From positions 186,001 to 250,000 of the forward strand of contig NZ_JAMXQV010000003.1 in NCBI RefSeq assembly GCF_024703995.1: a DNA stretch of 64,000 nucleotides, read 5' to 3'. This document shows positions 53,854 to 62,762 of the stretch, one piece after another. A program made the position numbers and the translations under genes. Each line of letters opens with the position of its first letter. Positions within the stretch are counted from its first letter, which is position 1. Under the pieces are notes generated by a model that saw only the letters and a list, made by a program, of their open reading frames with translations, had not been told where the DNA came from and made no database searches. This DNA is from Amycolatopsis iheyensis (GTDB taxonomy: Bacteria > Actinomycetota > Actinomycetes > Mycobacteriales > Pseudonocardiaceae).

Positions 53854-55299
53854 ATGTCCGAACCCGCTGCCGCGACCCTGCTGATCGACGGCCGGTGGCG
53901 CCCGGCCCCGGCGGTGTTCGAGGTCGTCGACCCGGCGAGCCTCGACGTCATCGGCCACGCCTCGGACGCCGGCGCCGAGCACGCGCGCACCGCTCTCGAC
54001 GCCGCCGCCGCGGCCTTCCGGGGCTGGGCCGACACGGACCCCGAGACCCGCGCCGGTCACCTCCGCGCCGCGGCGGGCACCATCCGGGCGCGGGTCGACG
54101 AGCTGGCCGGGCTGCTCACCCGGGAGAACGGCAAGCCGCTGGGCGAGGCCCGGGGCGAGCTGGTGAACGCCGCCCGGATGCTCGAGTGGGCCGCCGAAGA
54201 GGGACGCCGCGCGAACGGCCGGGTGACGCCCTCGAGCGCGGCCGGCCCCGGGCTGGTCCTGCGCAGCCCGGTCGGCCCGGTGCTCGCGATCACGCCGTGG
54301 AACTTCCCGGCCAGCATGCTGATCCGCAAGGTCGGCCTCGCCCTGGCCGCCGGGTGCCCGGTGCTCGCGAAGCCCGCCGAGCAGACCCCGCTCATCGCCA
54401 CCGCGCTGCTGGAGATCCTGCAGGACACCGGGCTGCCCGCCGGCGTCCTGCAGTCCCTGACGACGGCGAACCCCGCCGAGCTGGTCGAGGAGCTGCTGGC
54501 CGACGACCGGCTGCGCAAGGTCAGCTTCACCGGCTCCACCGAGGTCGGCCTGGGCCTGCTGCGGCGCACCGGCGCCGTGCTGCGCCGCACGTCGCTGGAG
54601 ATGGGCGGGCACTCGCCCGCGATCGTCTTCGAAGACGCCGACCTCGACGCCGCCGCGACCGCGCTGGTCATGGCGAAGTTCTTCAACGCCGGTCAGAGCT
54701 GCACCGCGCTCAACCGCCTGTACGTCCACCGGAGCGTCTACGACGACCTGCTCGCGCTGGTCGAGAAGAAGACGGCGGCCCTGCGCGTCGGGCGCGGCGA
54801 CGCCGAGGGGGTCGGCGTCGGCCCGCTGATCGACGCGGCCGGTCTGGCCAAGGTCGAGGCCCAGGTCGCCGACGCGCTCGGCAAGGGCGCCCGCGTCGTC
54901 GTCGGCGGAACGCGCTGGGAGCCTGCGGATCCCGCGCTGCGCGGGCACTTCTTCCAGCCCACCGTCCTCGCGGACGTCACCCCCGAGATGCGGATCTCCC
55001 GCGAAGAGACCTTCGGGCCGGTGCTCGCCGTCGCGGCCTTCGAGGACGACGACGAAGCCATCGCCCTGGCCAACGCGACCGAGTACGGCTTGGCCGCCTA
55101 CGTCTTCGGCGCCGACCTGCGCCGCGTCTGGCGCGTGCTCGACCGGCTGGACTTCGGCGTCATCGGCGTCAACGACCCCGCGCCGGTCCGCCCGGAACTG
55201 CCCTTCGGCGGGCAGAAGAACTCCGGCCAGGACCGCGAAGGCGGCAGCGAAGGCATCGAGGCCTACACCGAGGCCAAGGCCGTCGCCCTCCGCTTCTGA
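53854..55299 (+). CDS. NAD(P)-dependent aldehyde dehydrogenase (succinate-semialdehyde type)
   Basis: A 481-residue aldehyde dehydrogenase. Signatures: I-T-P-W-N-F-P-A cofactor segment, F-T-G-S-T-E-V-G loop, catalytic E in L-E-M-G-G-H-S-P and the nucleophile in N-A-G-Q-S-C-T-A. Overall it resembles GabD/succinate-semialdehyde dehydrogenases. The ATG at 53854 follows AAAGGG. With the adjacent aminotransferase it would oxidise an amine-derived aldehyde to the acid, the classic putrescine/GABA-type pair. Confidence 0.88.
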   Translation: MSEPAAATLLIDGRWRPAPAVFEVVDPASLDVIGHASDAGAEHARTALDAAAAAFRGWADTDPETRAGHLRAAAGTIRARVDELAGLLTRENGKPLGEARGELVNAARMLEWAAEEGRRANGRVTPSSAAGPGLVLRSPVGPVLAITPWNFPASMLIRKVGLALAAGCPVLAKPAEQTPLIATALLEILQDTGLPAGVLQSLTTANPAELVEELLADDRLRKVSFTGSTEVGLGLLRRTGAVLRRTSLEMGGHSPAIVFEDADLDAAATALVMAKFFNAGQSCTALNRLYVHRSVYDDLLALVEKKTAALRVGRGDAEGVGVGPLIDAAGLAKVEAQVADALGKGARVVVGGTRWEPADPALRGHFFQPTVLADVTPEMRISREETFGPVLAVAAFEDDDEAIALANATEYGLAAYVFGADLRRVWRVLDRLDFGVIGVNDPAPVRPELPFGGQKNSGQDREGGSEGIEAYTEAKAVALRF

Positions 55300-55317
55300 T
55301 CCCCCGAAAGGACCCTG

Positions 55318-56625
55318 ATGACCACCACGACCGACGCACCCGCGCCGTCGACCGCCGAGCTGGCCGACCTCGACCGGCGCCGGCTGATCCACCCGCACAC
55401 CGTGCTCGGCGCCCCCGCCGAGCCGCTCGTCCTCGACCGCGGTGAGGGCGCGCTGCTCTGGGACACCGAGGGACGGCAGTACATCGACGGCACCTGCGGC
55501 CTGTGGCAGTGCCCGGTCGGGCACGGCCGCGCCGAGCTGGCCGCCGTCGCCGCCGCGCAGATCGGCCGCCTGGAGTTCTATTCGTCCTTCGGCGACTACT
55601 CCAACGCGCCGTCGATCCGGCTCGCCGACCGGCTGCTGTCCCTCGCCCCCGCCGGGCTCGAGCGCGTCTTCCTCACCAACGGCGGCTCCGAGGGCAACGA
55701 GACCGCGATCAAGCTCGCGCGGCTGGCCCACCACCACGCCGGCGCGCCCGAGCGCACCGTGATCCTCGCCCGCACCGGCGGGTACCACGGCATGGGCGGC
55801 GGTTCTCTGGCCGCGACCGGCATCGACGGCCTGCGCGCCGGCTACGGGCCACTCGTCCCGGGCGTCGAGTGGCTCGGCAAGCCGCACGGCATCGAGCATG
55901 GTCCCGAGGCGACCGACCTGCTCGTCGCCGAGCTGGAACGCCGCATCGCCGAGATCGGCGCGCACCGCATCGCGGCGTTCATCGGCGAGCCCGTCCTCGG
56001 CGTCGGCGGCATGGTGCCGCCGCCGGAAGGCTATTGGCCGCGCGTGCAGGAAGTCCTGCGCCGCCACGGGATCCTGCTCATCGTCGACGAGATCGTGACG
56101 GCGTTCGGGCGCACCGGGCACTGGTTCGGCAGCGAGCACTTCGGCATCGAGCCGGACATGGTCGTCCTCGCGAAGGGCCTCACCAGCGGCTACATCCCGA
56201 TGGGCGCGGTGCTGATCGGCCGCCGCGTGCTGGCGCTCGCCGACGGCGCGACCTTCCTGCACGGCTTCACCTACAACGGCCACCCGGTCGGGGCGGCGGT
56301 CGCGCTGGCCAACATCGACATCATCGAGCGCGAGAACCTCCTGGAGCGCGCCCGCGTCCTCGGCGGGCGGCTGCGGGAGCGGCTCGAACCGCTCACCGGG
56401 CTGCCGCACGTGCGTGAGGTCCGCGGCGTCGGGCTGATGCTCGGCATCGAGTTCGACGCGGGCACGCCGACCGCCGGAGTCCAGGCGGGCTGTCGCGCCG
56501 ACGGCGTCGTCGTGCGCGCGTCCGGCGCCAGCATCGTCCTGTCGCCGCCGCTGGTGATCACCGAAGACCAGCTCGACACGCTCGCCGACGTCCTTTGCCG
56601 GCACGTCGCCGCGGCCGCGGGCTAG
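55318..56625 (+). CDS. Class III PLP aminotransferase
   Basis: A 435-residue omega-aminotransferase. It has the fold-type I landmarks [30 protein letters not shown] (PLP aspartate) and [14 protein letters not shown] (Schiff-base lysine). It transfers the amino group of a diamine, beta-alanine, GABA or similar compound to a keto acid. It follows the aldehyde dehydrogenase by 18 bp with a GAAAGGA site. The solute-binding gene follows after 10 bp. Confidence 0.88.
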   Translation: MTTTTDAPAPSTAELADLDRRRLIHPHTVLGAPAEPLVLDRGEGALLWDTEGRQYIDGTCGLWQCPVGHGRAELAAVAAAQIGRLEFYSSFGDYSNAPSIRLADRLLSLAPAGLERVFLTNGGSEGNETAIKLARLAHHHAGAPERTVILARTGGYHGMGGGSLAATGIDGLRAGYGPLVPGVEWLGKPHGIEHGPEATDLLVAELERRIAEIGAHRIAAFIGEPVLGVGGMVPPPEGYWPRVQEVLRRHGILLIVDEIVTAFGRTGHWFGSEHFGIEPDMVVLAKGLTSGYIPMGAVLIGRRVLALADGATFLHGFTYNGHPVGAAVALANIDIIERENLLERARVLGGRLRERLEPLTGLPHVREVRGVGLMLGIEFDAGTPTAGVQAGCRADGVVVRASGASIVLSPPLVITEDQLDTLADVLCRHVAAAAG

Positions 56626-56635
56626 GGGAGGGACC

Positions 56636-57670
56636 GTGCGGATGCCAAGGGTGCTGTCTGCGGCGGTGCTGCTCCTGGCCACCGGGTGCGCCGTGTCCGA
56701 GGGCGGCGAGAACTCGCTGGTCTTCGTCTCCTACGGCCAGGGCGCCTACCAGGCCGGCCAGCGGTCGGCCTGGCTGAACCCCTACACGGCCGAGACCGGC
56801 ACGACCGTCACCATCGACGGCCCGTCCAGCACCGCCAAGCTCAAGGCGATGGTGGAGGCGGGCAAGGTGACCTGGGACGTCGTCGACACCGAAGCCTCGG
56901 TGGCGGCGCAGACCTGCGGCACGCTCGTCGAGCCGGTCGACCTGGGCCCGCTCGCGGCGTCGTTCCCCGAGAACACGCTGACACCGTGCGGTGTCCCGGA
57001 CGCCTTCTTCGGCATGACGTTGATGTACAACGCCGACGTCTACCGCGACCACCCGCCCGCGAAGCTGGCCGACTTCTTCGACCCCAAGGGTTTTCCCGGC
57101 CGGCGGATCATCTACGGCGGTGACCCGAGCGTCGGGACGCTGGAGGCGGCGCTGCTCGCCGACGGCGTCCCGCGCGAGCGGCTCTACCCGCTCGACGTCG
57201 CCCGCGCGCTGAAGGTGTACGACCGGGTCCGCCCGGAGCTGAGCATCAGCAGCACCTACGGCGACCAGCAGCAGCGGATGGCCGGGGGACAGGCCGACAT
57301 CGCGCTGATCGTCAGCGCCCGCGCCTACTCGCTGCTCAAAGCCGGGGCCACGCAGTGGAAAGTGGTCTCCGGGGTGCCGATCCCGGTGACGTGGGACGTG
57401 CTGGTGGTGCCGAAGGGCTCCCGCCGGGCGGAGAAGGCGAAGGACCTCATCCGCTTCGCGTCCCGGCCGGCGCAGGCCGCCGCGTTCGCCGAGCAGGCGG
57501 GCATCGGGCCGGCGAACACCGCCGCGGACCCGCGGTACCCGGAAGCCGCGCGGGCGCTGGACGTCTGGGGCGAGGACAAGGAGGACCTGCGTGTGCTCAG
57601 CGACGTCCGGTGGTGGGCGGCGAACCGGACCCGGGTCGTCAAGACCTGGTCGGACTGGATGACCGGATGA
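56636..57670 (+). CDS. ABC transporter solute-binding lipoprotein (PotD-like)
   Basis: A 344-residue precursor with a lipoprotein signal ending L-A-T-G-C. The mature part follows the spermidine/putrescine-type periplasmic binding fold: L-V-F-V-S-Y-G-Q-G-A-Y-Q, W-D-V-V-D-T-E, and C-G-V-P-D-A-F-F-G-M-T-L-M-Y-N. It captures the imported substrate outside the membrane for the permeases that follow. GTG start with GGGAGGGACC upstream; the stop overlaps the first permease (ATGA). The family also binds iron or opines, so polyamine is inferred from gene context. Confidence 0.85.
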   Translation: MRMPRVLSAAVLLLATGCAVSEGGENSLVFVSYGQGAYQAGQRSAWLNPYTAETGTTVTIDGPSSTAKLKAMVEAGKVTWDVVDTEASVAAQTCGTLVEPVDLGPLAASFPENTLTPCGVPDAFFGMTLMYNADVYRDHPPAKLADFFDPKGFPGRRIIYGGDPSVGTLEAALLADGVPRERLYPLDVARALKVYDRVRPELSISSTYGDQQQRMAGGQADIALIVSARAYSLLKAGATQWKVVSGVPIPVTWDVLVVPKGSRRAEKAKDLIRFASRPAQAAAFAEQAGIGPANTAADPRYPEAARALDVWGEDKEDLRVLSDVRWWAANRTRVVKTWSDWMTG

Positions 57671-58539
57671 CCGCCGTGCTCCCGGGCCGGGCCACCGCCG
57701 CCCCGCCCCGCTCCCGTGCCTCGTGGCTGCTGCTGCCCGCCGTCGCGCTCCTGCTCGTGTTCTTCTGCTTCCCGCTGGCCGTCATCCTGTGGCGCAGCTT
57801 CACCGAACCGGACTTCGGCGTCGGCAACTACCTCGCCGTGCTCGGCGACGAGGTCCAGGTCCGGGTCGTGCTGCGGACCCTGCGGACGGCCGCGATCATC
57901 ACCGTCGCGACGCTCGTGGTCGCCTACCCGTACGCCTACGCCATGAGCCGGGTCGGCCGCCGCGCCCGCGGCTTCCTGACCCTGCTGGTGCTGATGCCGT
58001 TCTGGACGAGCGTGATGGCCCGCAACTTCGCCTGGTACGTCCTCGAACAACGCGGCGGCGTCATCGAGAAGGCCTTCGACGCCATCGGGATCCACGGCGT
58101 CGCGCTGCTGGGCTCGGTCACCGGCGTGACCGTCGCGATGGTGCAGGTGATGCTGCCGTTCATGGTGCTGCCGCTGCAGAACACCATGCTCGGCATCGAC
58201 CGCGGCCTGCTGCACGCCGCCCGCAGCCTCGGCGCTCGGGGCCCGGTCGCGTTCCTGCGCGTCTACCTGCCGCTGTCGCGGCCCGGCGTGCTCGCCGGCG
58301 TCTCGGTCGTGTTCATCATGTCGCTGGGCTTCTACATCACCCCGGCGCTGCTGGGCACCCCGCAGCAGGCGCTCGCCGCGCAGGTCATCGGCACCCAGGT
58401 CAACGACCTGCTCGACTTCGCCGGCGCGGGCGCGCTCGGCGCGATCCTGCTGGTGGTCACGCTGGTCGTGCTCGCGGTCATCGGCCGCGTCGCCGCGCCG
58501 GTGGCCACCAGCGCGGCAGGAGGGACCGACCGTGGCTGA
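57667..58539 (+). CDS. ABC transporter permease (PotB-like)
   Basis: A 290-residue inner-membrane permease with six helices and the EAA-type cytoplasmic loop A-A-R-S-L-G-A-R-G-P-V-A-F-L-R-V-Y-L-P-L-S-R-P-G. The first segment carries F-P-L-A-V-I-L-W-R-S-F-T-E-P-D-F, as in PotB-type proteins. It forms the heterodimeric channel with the next gene, whose GTG start lies inside this gene's 3' end (8-bp overlap). Confidence 0.88.
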   Translation: MTAVLPGRATAAPPRSRASWLLLPAVALLLVFFCFPLAVILWRSFTEPDFGVGNYLAVLGDEVQVRVVLRTLRTAAIITVATLVVAYPYAYAMSRVGRRARGFLTLLVLMPFWTSVMARNFAWYVLEQRGGVIEKAFDAIGIHGVALLGSVTGVTVAMVQVMLPFMVLPLQNTMLGIDRGLLHAARSLGARGPVAFLRVYLPLSRPGVLAGVSVVFIMSLGFYITPALLGTPQQALAAQVIGTQVNDLLDFAGAGALGAILLVVTLVVLAVIGRVAAPVATSAAGGTDRG

Positions 58540-59347
58540 CACCTTCGTGCGCGCTCGCCGCGAGCGCTCCATCGGCTGGGGCCTGCGGGTGTGGGTGGTG
58601 CTCGTCGGGTTCGTCCTCGTCGTGCCGACGCTCGTGGTGATCCCGATGAGCTTCGGCGCCGGTTCGACGTTCCAGTTCCCGCCTGACGGGTGGTCGTTGC
58701 GCTGGTACGGCGAGTTCTTCGGCAGCGGGCAGTGGCTGGCCGCGCTGGCCAACTCCGTCCAAGTGGGACTGCTCGCCGCGGCGCTGGCGACGGTCGTCGG
58801 CGTCGCCGCCGCGTTCGGGCTCGACCGGGCCCGCTTCCGCGGCCGGGCGATCGTCCGCCAGGTGCTGATGGCCCCGATGATCCTGCCCGGGATCGTCGTC
58901 GCCGTCGCGGTGTACGGCGTGTTCCTGCGCTGGCAGCTCAACGGCACGATGCTCGGCTTCGTGCTCGCGCACGCCGTGCTGGGGATCCCGTTCGTGATCA
59001 CCTCCGTGCAGACCAGCCTCGCCGGCTACGACCCGACGATGGAACGGGCCGCCGCGAGCCTCGGCGCGACCCGGTGGCAGACCCTGCGGACGGTGGTGCT
59101 GCCGCTGATCGCCCCCGGCGTCACCGCCGGGTTCGTGTTCGCGTTCGCGACGTCGTTCGATGAGGTCGTCATCGCGTTGTTCCTGCAGACCCCGGACATC
59201 AAGACCCTGCCCGTGAAGATGTACGAGTCGATCGTGCTCGAGATCGACCCGACCATCGCCGCGGCCTCCAGCCTGATCGTCGTGTTCACGACCGCGTTGC
59301 TGCTCGTGCCCCAGATCCTTCGCCGACGGAGCCACCATGACCGATGA
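58532..59347 (+). CDS. ABC transporter permease (PotC-like)
   Basis: A 271-residue permease with six helices and the EAA loop A-A-A-S-L-G-A-T-R-W-Q-T-L-R-T-V-V-L-P-L-I-A-P-G. The F-A-T-S-F-D-E-V-V-I-A-L-F-L motif is characteristic of PotC-type subunits. It pairs with the preceding permease. The 3' end overlaps the ATPase gene by 11 bp, so the importer is a tightly coupled unit. Confidence 0.88.
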   Translation: MADTFVRARRERSIGWGLRVWVVLVGFVLVVPTLVVIPMSFGAGSTFQFPPDGWSLRWYGEFFGSGQWLAALANSVQVGLLAAALATVVGVAAAFGLDRARFRGRAIVRQVLMAPMILPGIVVAVAVYGVFLRWQLNGTMLGFVLAHAVLGIPFVITSVQTSLAGYDPTMERAAASLGATRWQTLRTVVLPLIAPGVTAGFVFAFATSFDEVVIALFLQTPDIKTLPVKMYESIVLEIDPTIAAASSLIVVFTTALLLVPQILRRRSHHDR

Positions 59348-60383
59348 CACCCGCGGGATCACCACCGCGCACGTGACCAAGGCCTACCCCGGCGTCGGCC
59401 GCCCGGCGGTCGACGACGTGTCGTTGCACATCGCCGACGGCGAGTTCATGACGTTCCTCGGCCCGTCGGGCTCCGGCAAGACGACCATGCTGTCGATGAT
59501 CGCCGGGTTCACCCCGCTGAGCGCCGGGTCGATCACCGTCGACGGCCGCGAGATCTCCCGGCTCAAGCCGCACCGGCGCGACCTCGGCGTGGTGTTCCAG
59601 CAGTACGCGCTGTTCCCGCACATGACGGTGGCCCGCAACGTCGCGTTCGGGCTCGCCCGCCGCGGCCGGCCGCGGGCCGAGATCGACCGGCGGGTCGCCG
59701 AAGCGCTCGCGATGGTCGACCTCACCGCGGTCGCGGATCGCTTTCCCCGCCAGCTTTCCGGCGGGCAGCAGCAGCGCGTCGCGCTGGCCAGGGCGGTCGT
59801 GTACGAGCCCCGGGCGCTGCTGATGGACGAGCCGCTCGGGGCGCTGGACAAGAAGCTGCGCGACCAGCTGCAGCGCGAGATCGCGCGGATGCACCGGGAG
59901 CTGGGCATGACGTTCCTGTTCGTCACCCACGACCAGCAGGAGGCGCTCACGCTGTCGGACCGCATCGCGGTGTTCAACGACGGCCGCATCGAGCAGGTGG
60001 GCACGCCCGAAGACCTCTACGAGCGGCCGGAAACGCTGTTCGTCGCCCAGTTCATCGGCGAGTCGAACACGCTGCGCCTGACACCGGGCGAGGTGACGAT
60101 CGTGCGCCCGGAGCGCGTCACCCTCCACAGTGGAACAGATCCGGTCCCGAGTGGACACCAGCGGGCCGGGGCCACCGTCACCGACGTCGTCTACGTCGGC
60201 GACCACACCCGGGTCTGGCTGCGTTACGGCGACGGCGCCCGCGGCTGCGCGGTCCTGCCGGCCGGCGCGGCCCACGACCACCGGCCCGGGCTGGCGGTCG
60301 CGGTCGCGTGGCACCCGGCGCACCAGGCCGTCGTCCCGGATCCGGTGAGCACGCCGGAGCTGGCCGGAAGCGCCGCCGGATGA
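59337..60383 (+). CDS. ABC transporter ATPase (PotA-like)
   Basis: A 348-residue ATPase energising the importer. Walker A G-P-S-G-S-G-K-T-T (about 43-51), Q-loop V-V-F-Q-Q-Y-A-L-F-P-H, signature L-S-G-G-Q-Q-Q-R-V-A-L, Walker B A-L-L-M-D-E-P-L-G-A-L-D and the switch histidine in V-T-H-D-Q-Q-E-A. A C-terminal TOBE domain (about 255-330) contains I-V-R-P-E-R-V. The ATGA overlap with the amidohydrolase gene joins import to catabolism. Confidence 0.9.
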   Translation: MTDDTRGITTAHVTKAYPGVGRPAVDDVSLHIADGEFMTFLGPSGSGKTTMLSMIAGFTPLSAGSITVDGREISRLKPHRRDLGVVFQQYALFPHMTVARNVAFGLARRGRPRAEIDRRVAEALAMVDLTAVADRFPRQLSGGQQQRVALARAVVYEPRALLMDEPLGALDKKLRDQLQREIARMHRELGMTFLFVTHDQQEALTLSDRIAVFNDGRIEQVGTPEDLYERPETLFVAQFIGESNTLRLTPGEVTIVRPERVTLHSGTDPVPSGHQRAGATVTDVVYVGDHTRVWLRYGDGARGCAVLPAGAAHDHRPGLAVAVAWHPAHQAVVPDPVSTPELAGSAAG

Positions 60384-61990
60384 GTGCGGAACTGCTGCTG
60401 CGCAACGGGATCGTTCATGGTGCCGAGGGGTCCGCGACCGCGGTCCTGGTCCGGGACGGCGTGATCGCGGCGCTCGGCGACGAGGCCACCGCGGCGGCGT
60501 CTCCGTCGGCCCGGGTGGTGGAGCTGGCCGGCCGGACGGTGGTGCCCGGGATCAACGACGCGCACCTGCACCTGGTGTGGCACGCGCTCAGCGGACCCGA
60601 GTTCTGCGTCGACCTCTCGGCCGCGGCGAGCCTCGACGCCGTCGCCGCGGCACTGGCGACCGCGCCGGCGGGGGAGTGGATCGTCGGGCGTGGCTGGCGG
60701 GAACCGACCATCGCCGAGTTCGCCTCCGGGGCCGCGGCACCCGGGCGCGCGTGGCTGGACGGCGTCACCGGGGACCGGCCGGCGGTGCTGCACCACGCGT
60801 CCTCGCACTCGGTGTGGGCCAACAGCGCCGCGCTGCGGCGAGCCGGGATCACCGCCGCGACACCGGATCCGGTGGCCGGGGAGATCCGGCGCGACGACCA
60901 CGGCGAGCCGACCGGCCTGCTCGTGGAAAGCGCGCAGGACCTCGTCGCGCGGCTGCTGCCGCGGCCGGGCCGGGCCGAGCGCCTCGACGCGATCGTCCGC
61001 GCGATGGCCCGGCTCAACGCCCTCGGCGTCACGAGCGTGACCGACCCGATCGTCACGCCGGAGCTGTGGCGGGACTACCGCGACCTGCACGCCGCCGGTC
61101 GGCTGACCGTGCGGGTGAACGCGTTGCGGCACTGGGACTGGCCGTCCCCGACGACGTCCGCCGAGCGCCTGGCCGCCAACCTGGAGAGCGCCCCGTTCGG
61201 CGGCGACGACCTGCTGCGGGCGGGCGGGATCAAGCTCTTCGCCGACGGCGTCCCGACCCACTGCACCGCCTGGATGCACCAGGCCTACCCGGGCGGCGGG
61301 CACGGCGGCCTCGTCACCGAAGGCGACGGCGTCGAGGACCGCGTCCGCTCGCTGCGGCGGCTCGTGGCGCTGGCCCATCGCCACCGCGTCCAGGCCCAGA
61401 TCCACGTGACCGGCGACCGCGCGGCCGACGCCGTGGTCGACGCGATCGAGGCCGCCCGGGCCGCGGACCCGTGGCCCGGCGCGCGGCACGTGCTCATCCA
61501 CGGGACGTTCCTGACGCCGGCGGTGCACGAGCGGCTGGCCCGCACCGGGACCGGGGTGATCACCAGCTCGCTGATGCGCACGTTCAGCGGGCCGTCGATG
61601 GTGCGCACCGTGGGCGAAACCCGCTGGGCGCAGGCATTCCGGGCTCGCGCGCTGCTGGACGCCGGCGTGGTGACGGCGGACAGCTCCGACGCCCCGGTCA
61701 CGAACCCCGACTGGCGCCGCGGAGTGGCGACGTTCACCGGCGCCCCGGTCCCGAACCGCTTCGCCCGGCCCGCCGACGCCGATCTCCTCAGCCGCGAAGA
61801 GGCGTTCCGGCTGTGGACGTCGGGCCCGGCTTGGCTGGAGTCCGCGGAGCGGCGCAAGGGCAGTCTGGCGGTCGGCCGGCTGGCGGACTTGGCGGTGTTC
61901 GAGGGCGATCCGTTGACGGTGCCCGCGGCCGAGCTGCTGCGGCTGCGGTCGACGTTGACCGTGCTCGGCGGCCGTGTCGTGACGTCGTGA
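60380..61990 (+). CDS. YtcJ-like amidohydrolase
   Basis: A 536-residue metal-dependent hydrolase of the amidohydrolase-3 (YtcJ) branch. N-terminal beta strands are followed by the metal motif V-V-P-G-I-N-D-A-H-L-H-L, then I-H-V-T-G-D-R-A and A-D-S-S-D-A-P-V-T-N-P near the C-terminus, which hold further metal ligands. The end L-A-V-G-R-L-A-D-L-A-V-F is typical. These enzymes hydrolyse amides, formamides or N-acyl compounds. Being last in the importer operon, it probably releases an amine that is transaminated and oxidised by the first two enzymes. Confidence 0.85.
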   Translation: MSAELLLRNGIVHGAEGSATAVLVRDGVIAALGDEATAAASPSARVVELAGRTVVPGINDAHLHLVWHALSGPEFCVDLSAAASLDAVAAALATAPAGEWIVGRGWREPTIAEFASGAAAPGRAWLDGVTGDRPAVLHHASSHSVWANSAALRRAGITAATPDPVAGEIRRDDHGEPTGLLVESAQDLVARLLPRPGRAERLDAIVRAMARLNALGVTSVTDPIVTPELWRDYRDLHAAGRLTVRVNALRHWDWPSPTTSAERLAANLESAPFGGDDLLRAGGIKLFADGVPTHCTAWMHQAYPGGGHGGLVTEGDGVEDRVRSLRRLVALAHRHRVQAQIHVTGDRAADAVVDAIEAARAADPWPGARHVLIHGTFLTPAVHERLARTGTGVITSSLMRTFSGPSMVRTVGETRWAQAFRARALLDAGVVTADSSDAPVTNPDWRRGVATFTGAPVPNRFARPADADLLSREEAFRLWTSGPAWLESAERRKGSLAVGRLADLAVFEGDPLTVPAAELLRLRSTLTVLGGRVVTS

Positions 61991-61991
61991 T

Positions 61992-62660
61992 TCAGCCGGT
62001 GCGGGGGAGGACGCCCAGCAGCGCGGCGCCGAGTCCTTGCCGGAGCGCGTCGCGCAGGTCCGAGCCCACCACCGCCAGCGACGGGTCGGCCTCGTAGACC
62101 GCGAGGACGGCGGGCGGCGGCGGGCAGTAGGCCGACAACGCGCCGGCCAGGACCATCGTGAGCAGGCAGAACGGCTGTGCGCCGTCGCCGAGTTCGGGCA
62201 GATGGCGGTGAATCAGATCGGTCATGGTCGCCAGGGCTTCGAGTGAGGTTCGCTTGTGGCGCAGGGCGACTTCGAGGGTGATGTTGTGCTCCAGCACGCC
62301 ACCTTGGGCGCCGAACAGGTCGCACAGCACGGGCCGGTCGGCCAGCGAGCGGCTGAGCGTCTCGGCCAGCCGCGCGGCCCGCTGCTCGGCGGGCAGGTTC
62401 GCGTCGACGCCGGCGGCCAGTTCGGCGGGCAGCTCGGCCAGCCAGGTCTGCAGGAAGTAGTCCAGCAGCTCGAGCAGCACCGCCTCGCGTGACTCGAAGT
62501 ACCGCGACAGCGCCGACTTCGCCAAGCCGGCGCGCCGGCTCAGCTCGTTGAGGCTCACGTCGGCCACCGGCATCTCGTCGAGCATCGACGCGGCCGTGTC
62601 GAGGATCGCCCGGCGCCGGATCTCGCGCTGCTCCTCGCTGCGCGCCCGCTGGAAGGTCAT
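61992..62660 (-). CDS. TetR-family regulator divergent from an SDR gene
   Basis: A 222-residue TetR. The helix-turn-helix lies in S-L-N-E-L-S-R-R-A-G-L-A-K-S-A-L-S-R-Y-F-E-S-R-E near residues 37-60. It is transcribed away from the SDR at 62763; the intergenic region contains three copies of a GTACCACCGGT-like motif. It probably represses both itself and the SDR. The ATG at 62660 is given; GTG 62666 is an alternative. Its stop lies directly after that of the convergent amidohydrolase. Confidence 0.87.
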   Translation of the reverse strand: MTFQRARSEEQREIRRRAILDTAASMLDEMPVADVSLNELSRRAGLAKSALSRYFESREAVLLELLDYFLQTWLAELPAELAAGVDANLPAEQRAARLAETLSRSLADRPVLCDLFGAQGGVLEHNITLEVALRHKRTSLEALATMTDLIHRHLPELGDGAQPFCLLTMVLAGALSAYCPPPPAVLAVYEADPSLAVVGSDLRDALRQGLGAALLGVLPRTG

Positions 62661-62679
62661 GACCACCAGCCTAGCTTAG

Positions 62680-62750
62680 GTACCACCGGTCCCTTGACAG
62701 TGTACCGTCGGTCCCTTATCTTCGACCGCAGTAATGTACTGGTGGTACAT
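62680..62750 (+). promoter_or_regulatory. Near-consensus promoter with repeated TetR-type operator motifs
   Basis: A plus-strand -35 TTGACA (62694-62699) is 17 bases from TATCTT (62717-62722). Two direct repeats, GTACCACCGGTCCCTT (62680-62695) and GTACCGTCGGTCCCTT (62702-62717), 22 bp apart, overlap the -35 and -10. A third copy in inverted form, ACTGGTGGTAC (62738-62748), lies within the dyad ATGTAC-TGGTG-GTACAT (62734-62750) just before the SDR Shine-Dalgarno. Repression by the divergent TetR is likely. Confidence 0.65.
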
Positions 62751-62762
62751 AAGGAGCAGGTC

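Noticed and set aside
53314..56682. An 1122-codon minus-strand frame opposite the aldehyde dehydrogenase and aminotransferase genes.
   Set aside because: It is an antisense artefact; the plus strand carries two enzymes with intact catalytic motifs.
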